A DNA stretch of 15,239 nt. It comes from Dehalococcoidia bacterium. GTDB lineage: Bacteria > Chloroflexota > Dehalococcoidia > GIF9 > AB-539-J10. This document shows, one piece after another, positions 12,943 to 15,239 of the stretch. A program made the translations under genes and the position numbers. The notes below the pieces were generated by a model. That model saw only the letters and a program-made list of their open reading frames with translations, did not search any database and had not been told where the DNA came from. Numbering within the stretch: the stretch's first letter is position 1; each line of letters begins with the position of its first letter. The stretch covers positions 1 through 15,239 of the forward strand of contig PWUO01000282.1 in assembly GCA_003562555.1 (NCBI GenBank), in the 5' to 3' direction.

Positions 12943-13614
12943 GTGAGACCACACCTGGTTTTGCACAATGCGGTCAGTGCTGACTCGCGGCTTCTACCGT
13001 ATGACATGGTCGACATGGCCGTCTACTATGGCTTGGTGGCTGACTTCCAGGAGCAGGCCACGCTTGCCGGCAGCGAGACGCTCCTTGTAGCCGGTACATT
13101 CGAGACCATACCGGAGGACGCGGCAGACTCCGTGGTTCCGCCCGCGCAGACCGGAGATACCCGGCCGCTTCTAATTGTGCCGGACAGCCGCGGGCGGATT
13201 CGAACCTGGTGCTGGCTCCTGTCGCAACCGTACTGGAGAGCTGGTGTTGCCCTCTGTTCCGATGCGACACCGGCGGACCATCTGGTGTATCTGGATCGAA
13301 TTGGAGTCGACCGGGTTGTCACCGGAAGCGACAAGGTAGATCTCGGGGCGGCGCTTGAGATCCTTTGTGACCGGCATGGCGTTGAGCGGATAAGAGCCGA
13401 CAGCGGTGGAACTCTAAATGGCGTGTTGTTACGGCTGGGGCTTGTGAGCGAGATAAGCCTGCTCGTGGCTCCCGTTCTGATGGGAAACGGTGTATCTCGT
13501 CCCTTCTATCTTGTACCAGATGCTTGTCCCGCACAGCTCACCCACCTCACGCTGATGTCTCAGCAGCGGCTTTTCGGTGACTACCTGTGGCTCAGGTATG
13601 AGGTCTCCCCTTAG
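12943..13614 (+). CDS. RibD C-terminal (DHFR-fold) reductase-like protein
   Basis: A 223-residue protein of the RibD_C/dihydrofolate-reductase-like family, whose best-known member reduces the ribosylaminopyrimidine intermediate of riboflavin synthesis with NADPH. RPHLVLHNAVSADSRL (2-17) matches the usual 'RP.v..n.a.SlDGri' opening, with DG replaced by DS. YYGLVADFQ (28-36) and LLVAGTFET (47-55) form the expected second block. RADSGGTLNGVLLRLGLVSE (151-170) followed by ISLLVAPVLMG (171-181) is the NADPH-binding and core signature, with DSGG instead of the common EGG. GTG 12943 is chosen because the family begins at this residue; a weak TGGA lies 8 bases upstream. Its stop overlaps that of the opposing iron-sulphur gene. 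With no other rib gene near, the true substrate may be another pyrimidine, pterin or unrelated carbonyl. Confidence 0.85.
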   Translation: MRPHLVLHNAVSADSRLLPYDMVDMAVYYGLVADFQEQATLAGSETLLVAGTFETIPEDAADSVVPPAQTGDTRPLLIVPDSRGRIRTWCWLLSQPYWRAGVALCSDATPADHLVYLDRIGVDRVVTGSDKVDLGAALEILCDRHGVERIRADSGGTLNGVLLRLGLVSEISLLVAPVLMGNGVSRPFYLVPDACPAQLTHLTLMSQQRLFGDYLWLRYEVSP

Positions 13615-14474
13615 TCTCTGGATCTTCGCAGTACTGCGAGATCGTGGTTCGGATTGCACACCGCATAGCATCGCCCGGCACAACCTACCGCCCACCGGGG
13701 TTTGGCCTCCTGCAGTTCGACGATCTCTTCCGGTGCCGGGGCTATCTCCGGAAAGGGAACGTCCCGGGTGTATGGACCGACGCCTCCAGAGAACGTCCCC
13801 TTGCTGGTAAACCCTTCACATTCCCACACACACTTGAGGCGTCGTAGCGCTCCCCATTCGAATCGTGTACCTTCGATTGTGACGCTTCGTGAGCGGTCGT
13901 CAGAGATGGCGCCGATCTCGCATTCCGTCACGCATCGCATGCACCGGTCGCAGATGGGGTCGCCCTTGTAGACGTGACCGGGCTCCAGCGGGGCGTTGGT
14001 GATTATCGTCACCAGCTTCTGCCGTACGCCAAACCGGGGTGTCAGCAGCATGTTGTTCCAACCGACTTCTCCCAGACCGGCGGCGACAGCGGTAAGGACG
14101 TGCGACACCATGGGTGTCAGGGTACGTGGATCTCTCCAGTCATTTGCAGGTGTCGGCAGACAGTCATAGCCCATACGTACGAGGAATCGTGATACCTGAT
14201 TGGCAAGGGTATCGAGTTCATCGTTCAACAGGTCTTTCGCAAAGCGCAGGTAGGGATAAGGACTGGTTCTGCGTTCGACCTGGTCGACGACGGCACGTGG
14301 TACCTGCAGACCCAGCACGATGACCCCCTGCGCGTCGGGCATCCAGTACCTCGGATGCATCTGTTGGTCCACTACTCCTTCGTAGCTGGACACCGGCGCG
14401 ATGCCCCAGAGGTCTACGTCCCTTTCCTCGATGAACCGGGCCAATCTGTCGTTCAGCGTGGGTGTTACTGCCAT
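13611..14474 (-). CDS. 4Fe-4S protein related to QueG / reductive dehalogenase-type reductases
   Basis: A 287-residue iron-sulphur protein. The region VSHVLTAVAAGLGEVGWNNMLLTPRFG (123-149; key positions AGLGEVGWNN and PRFG) and the following RQKLVTIITNAPLEP (151-165) match the corrinoid-side domain of epoxyqueuosine reductase and reductive dehalogenases. CDRCMRCVTEC (175-185) is a complete 4Fe-4S motif (C175, C178, C181, C185). The remaining cysteines are C215, C219, C265, C269 and C273 (CAGRCYAVC), an unusual layout for a second cluster. It is shorter than QueG, and many anaerobes carry such uncharacterised paralogues. GAGGAG lies 3 bases before the ATG at 14474, which is close. No Tat signal is seen, so it is cytoplasmic, unlike catalytic RdhA. 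It is divergent from a MetF-type gene; a one-carbon or corrinoid-linked redox role is inferred. Confidence 0.85.
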   Translation of the reverse strand: MAVTPTLNDRLARFIEERDVDLWGIAPVSSYEGVVDQQMHPRYWMPDAQGVIVLGLQVPRAVVDQVERRTSPYPYLRFAKDLLNDELDTLANQVSRFLVRMGYDCLPTPANDWRDPRTLTPMVSHVLTAVAAGLGEVGWNNMLLTPRFGVRQKLVTIITNAPLEPGHVYKGDPICDRCMRCVTECEIGAISDDRSRSVTIEGTRFEWGALRRLKCVWECEGFTSKGTFSGGVGPYTRDVPFPEIAPAPEEIVELQEAKPRWAVGCAGRCYAVCNPNHDLAVLRRSRD

Positions 14475-14522
14475 GTTCTCCTCGACGTTTCTTTCGCCGG
14501 TGGGTAACCGATTGGTTGACGC

Positions 14523-14551
14523 AGCTTACCAGTGACTGGCGGTACGGTCAA
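14523..14551 (-). promoter_or_regulatory. Promoter with palindrome in its spacer
   Basis: On the minus strand TTGACC (14551-14546), a 17-base spacer, TAAGCT (14528-14523). The palindrome CCAGT-G-ACTGG (14529-14539) fills the spacer right up to the -10 box, a classic repressor position. Transcription would start near 14516 and read the 4Fe-4S gene. Confidence 0.5.
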
Positions 14552-14560
14552 AGCAGATGT

Positions 14561-14582
14561 GCACTGATGTTCGCGTCAGTGC
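14561..14582. promoter_or_regulatory. Inverted repeat GCACTGA-N8-TCAGTGC
   Basis: Perfect 7-bp arms with an 8-base spacer, upstream of both divergent genes and sharing the CAGT/ACTG core with the palindrome at 14529-14539. Possible second site for the same regulator. Confidence 0.4.
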
Positions 14583-14623
14583 GAACTTAGGCACCGGAGA
14601 AGTTCCGGGATTGAATCCTGCGA

Positions 14624-14632
14624 TGGTATGAT
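14624..14632 (+). promoter_or_regulatory. Extended -10 promoter element for the MetF-type gene
   Basis: TGG-TATGAT, an extended -10 with five of six matches in the hexamer; no good -35 is visible. Transcription would start near 14639, about 70 bases before the ATG. Confidence 0.45.
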
Positions 14633-14707
14633 GCATGGCAACACGGGTATGCCACAACGGTGATGCCGCCAGTCCGGGTTATGTTCGGACTGTCCGGGGG
14701 AGGGTAC

Positions 14708-15239
14708 ATGCAGAGCCTGTTCGAAACGCCATACATCATCGAACTACTGACTCCGAAGCAAAGCGACGAAGATGTGGAGGCACGTCTGGAGGTCTTTGCC
14801 GAGCGGTATCTTCGGATACTGGATACCGGTGCGGTGGTCTCGATACCTGACAATCCCATGGGCAGCGTGCACTACACGGCCCTGGAGGTAATGGACTTCC
14901 TTGATCTGCCGGTCGACGCTGAGCGCACGCTACTGCACTTGAACAGTTTCCATCTGAAGAGTGACCTCGATTACTTCCTCAACAGTGCTGCATCCCGCGG
15001 GGTGAAGAACCTGCTGGTTGTAAGTGGGGATGGCGGGCCGCGGCTTCCCAGGCTTGAGCCGTCCGATGTCGGCATCGACGCGAAAACCGTGACGTCAGTC
15101 GTACTGTTGCAGTATATCGCGAGGGAGTATCCCGGGGTCTTCACCTGTGGGGTGGCGTTCAATCAGTTTGAGCCACCTGAGCATGAATTGCAGAGGCTCG
15201 GGCGGAAGATCGACGCGGGTGCGCGTTTTGTTATTACCC
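14708..15239 (+). CDS. metF: Methylenetetrahydrofolate reductase-like protein, N-terminal part
   Basis: The first 177 codons of a MetF/MTHFR-family flavoprotein that runs off the right edge. The barrel opens YIIELLTPK (9-17; the family has E.-PPK). VSIPDNPMGSVHYTALEVMDFL (44-65) follows, then LLHLNSFHLKSDLDYFLNSA (74-93), the 'H.tc...... l...l' strand and helix. GVKNLLVVSGDGG (97-109) is the conserved 'Gi.n.l.l.GD' turn. FTCGVAFNQFEPPEHELQRL (144-163) and KIDAGARFVIT at the end match 'K...GA.f..TQ'. The enzyme makes 5-methyl-THF, or runs in reverse in methyl-oxidising organisms. ATG 14708 has GGGGGAGGG just upstream; in-frame ATGs at 14663 and 14681 lack such a site. Divergent from the 4Fe-4S gene. 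Partner subunits, if any, lie outside the window. Confidence 0.87.
   Translation, partial: MQSLFETPYIIELLTPKQSDEDVEARLEVFAERYLRILDTGAVVSIPDNPMGSVHYTALEVMDFLDLPVDAERTLLHLNSFHLKSDLDYFLNSAASRGVKNLLVVSGDGGPRLPRLEPSDVGIDAKTVTSVVLLQYIAREYPGVFTCGVAFNQFEPPEHELQRLGRKIDAGARFVIT

Larger units (their letters stand above)
14475..14707. other. Divergent promoter region between iron-sulphur and MetF-type genes
   Basis: 233 bases with a minus-strand promoter (14523-14551) whose spacer carries a palindrome, a second inverted repeat (14561-14582), and an extended -10 element on the plus strand (14624-14632). Nothing else is seen. Confidence 0.6.

Noticed and set aside
1..15239. CRISPR arrays, insertion sequences, tRNA or rRNA genes, phage or toxin-antitoxin genes
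   Set aside because: No regularly spaced repeats, transposase motifs, tRNA-like cloverleaf, rRNA-like sequence or recognisable toxin or antitoxin was seen by eye.

Overview
The window looks like an ordinary bacterial chromosome segment of moderately high GC content. It carries thirteen protein genes that I can support, one more that is probable but lacks a normal start codon, and a few very small or decayed reading frames. There are no rRNA or tRNA genes, CRISPR arrays, insertion sequences or phage genes. Most genes have clear purine-rich ribosome binding sites and good matches to sigma-70-type promoters occur, so this is a bacterium. The mix (OFA-like MFS carrier, a stand-alone IlvD-type dehydratase, a QueG/RdhA-like iron-sulphur protein beside a MetF-type reductase, a HemG-like flavodoxin) would suit a Chloroflexota/Dehalococcoidia-like lineage. 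That assignment is an impression, not a demonstration.

Layout. 1-919 (minus): an OmpR/PhoB-type response regulator followed by the start of its histidine kinase, with overlapping genes; the kinase runs off the left edge. 920-1641: a 722-base gap with a perfect 22-base palindrome and two matched 6-8-6 hairpins. 1642-2196 (plus): a HemG-like flavodoxin-domain protein. 2197-6439 (minus): an alpha-glucan cluster, read as GT4 glycosyltransferase, GlgX/isoamylase-type debranching enzyme, then a small DUF5752-like protein, with mini-ORFs at its tail; a near-consensus promoter lies at 6601-6628. 6753-10582 (minus): MFS carrier, IlvD-family dehydratase and an UlaG-like metallo-beta-lactamase-fold hydrolase, which reads as uptake and catabolism of an organic acid. 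10870-12008 (minus): an alpha/beta hydrolase preceded by a two-helix membrane miniprotein whose only well-placed start is ACG. 12162-13614 (plus): a compact control region (palindromic operator, near-perfect promoter, 10-bp leader stem) driving a hotdog thioesterase and a RibD-C/DHFR-fold reductase. 13611-14474 (minus): a QueG/RdhA-like 4Fe-4S protein, divergent from a MetF-type methylenetetrahydrofolate reductase that runs off the right edge. Their shared 233-base gap contains two palindromes, one of them placed between -35 and -10 elements.

How the genes work together. The glucan cluster probably builds or remodels a storage glucan or glycoside. The dehydratase cluster imports and dehydrates a hydroxy acid. 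The QueG-like protein and MetF may serve a one-carbon or corrinoid-linked reaction. These pathway statements are inferences from family and context. No obviously new multi-gene system stands out. The points most worth a second look are the ACG-start membrane miniprotein, the tandem-hairpin element at 1233-1317, the control region at 12162-12303, and the dehydratase cluster.
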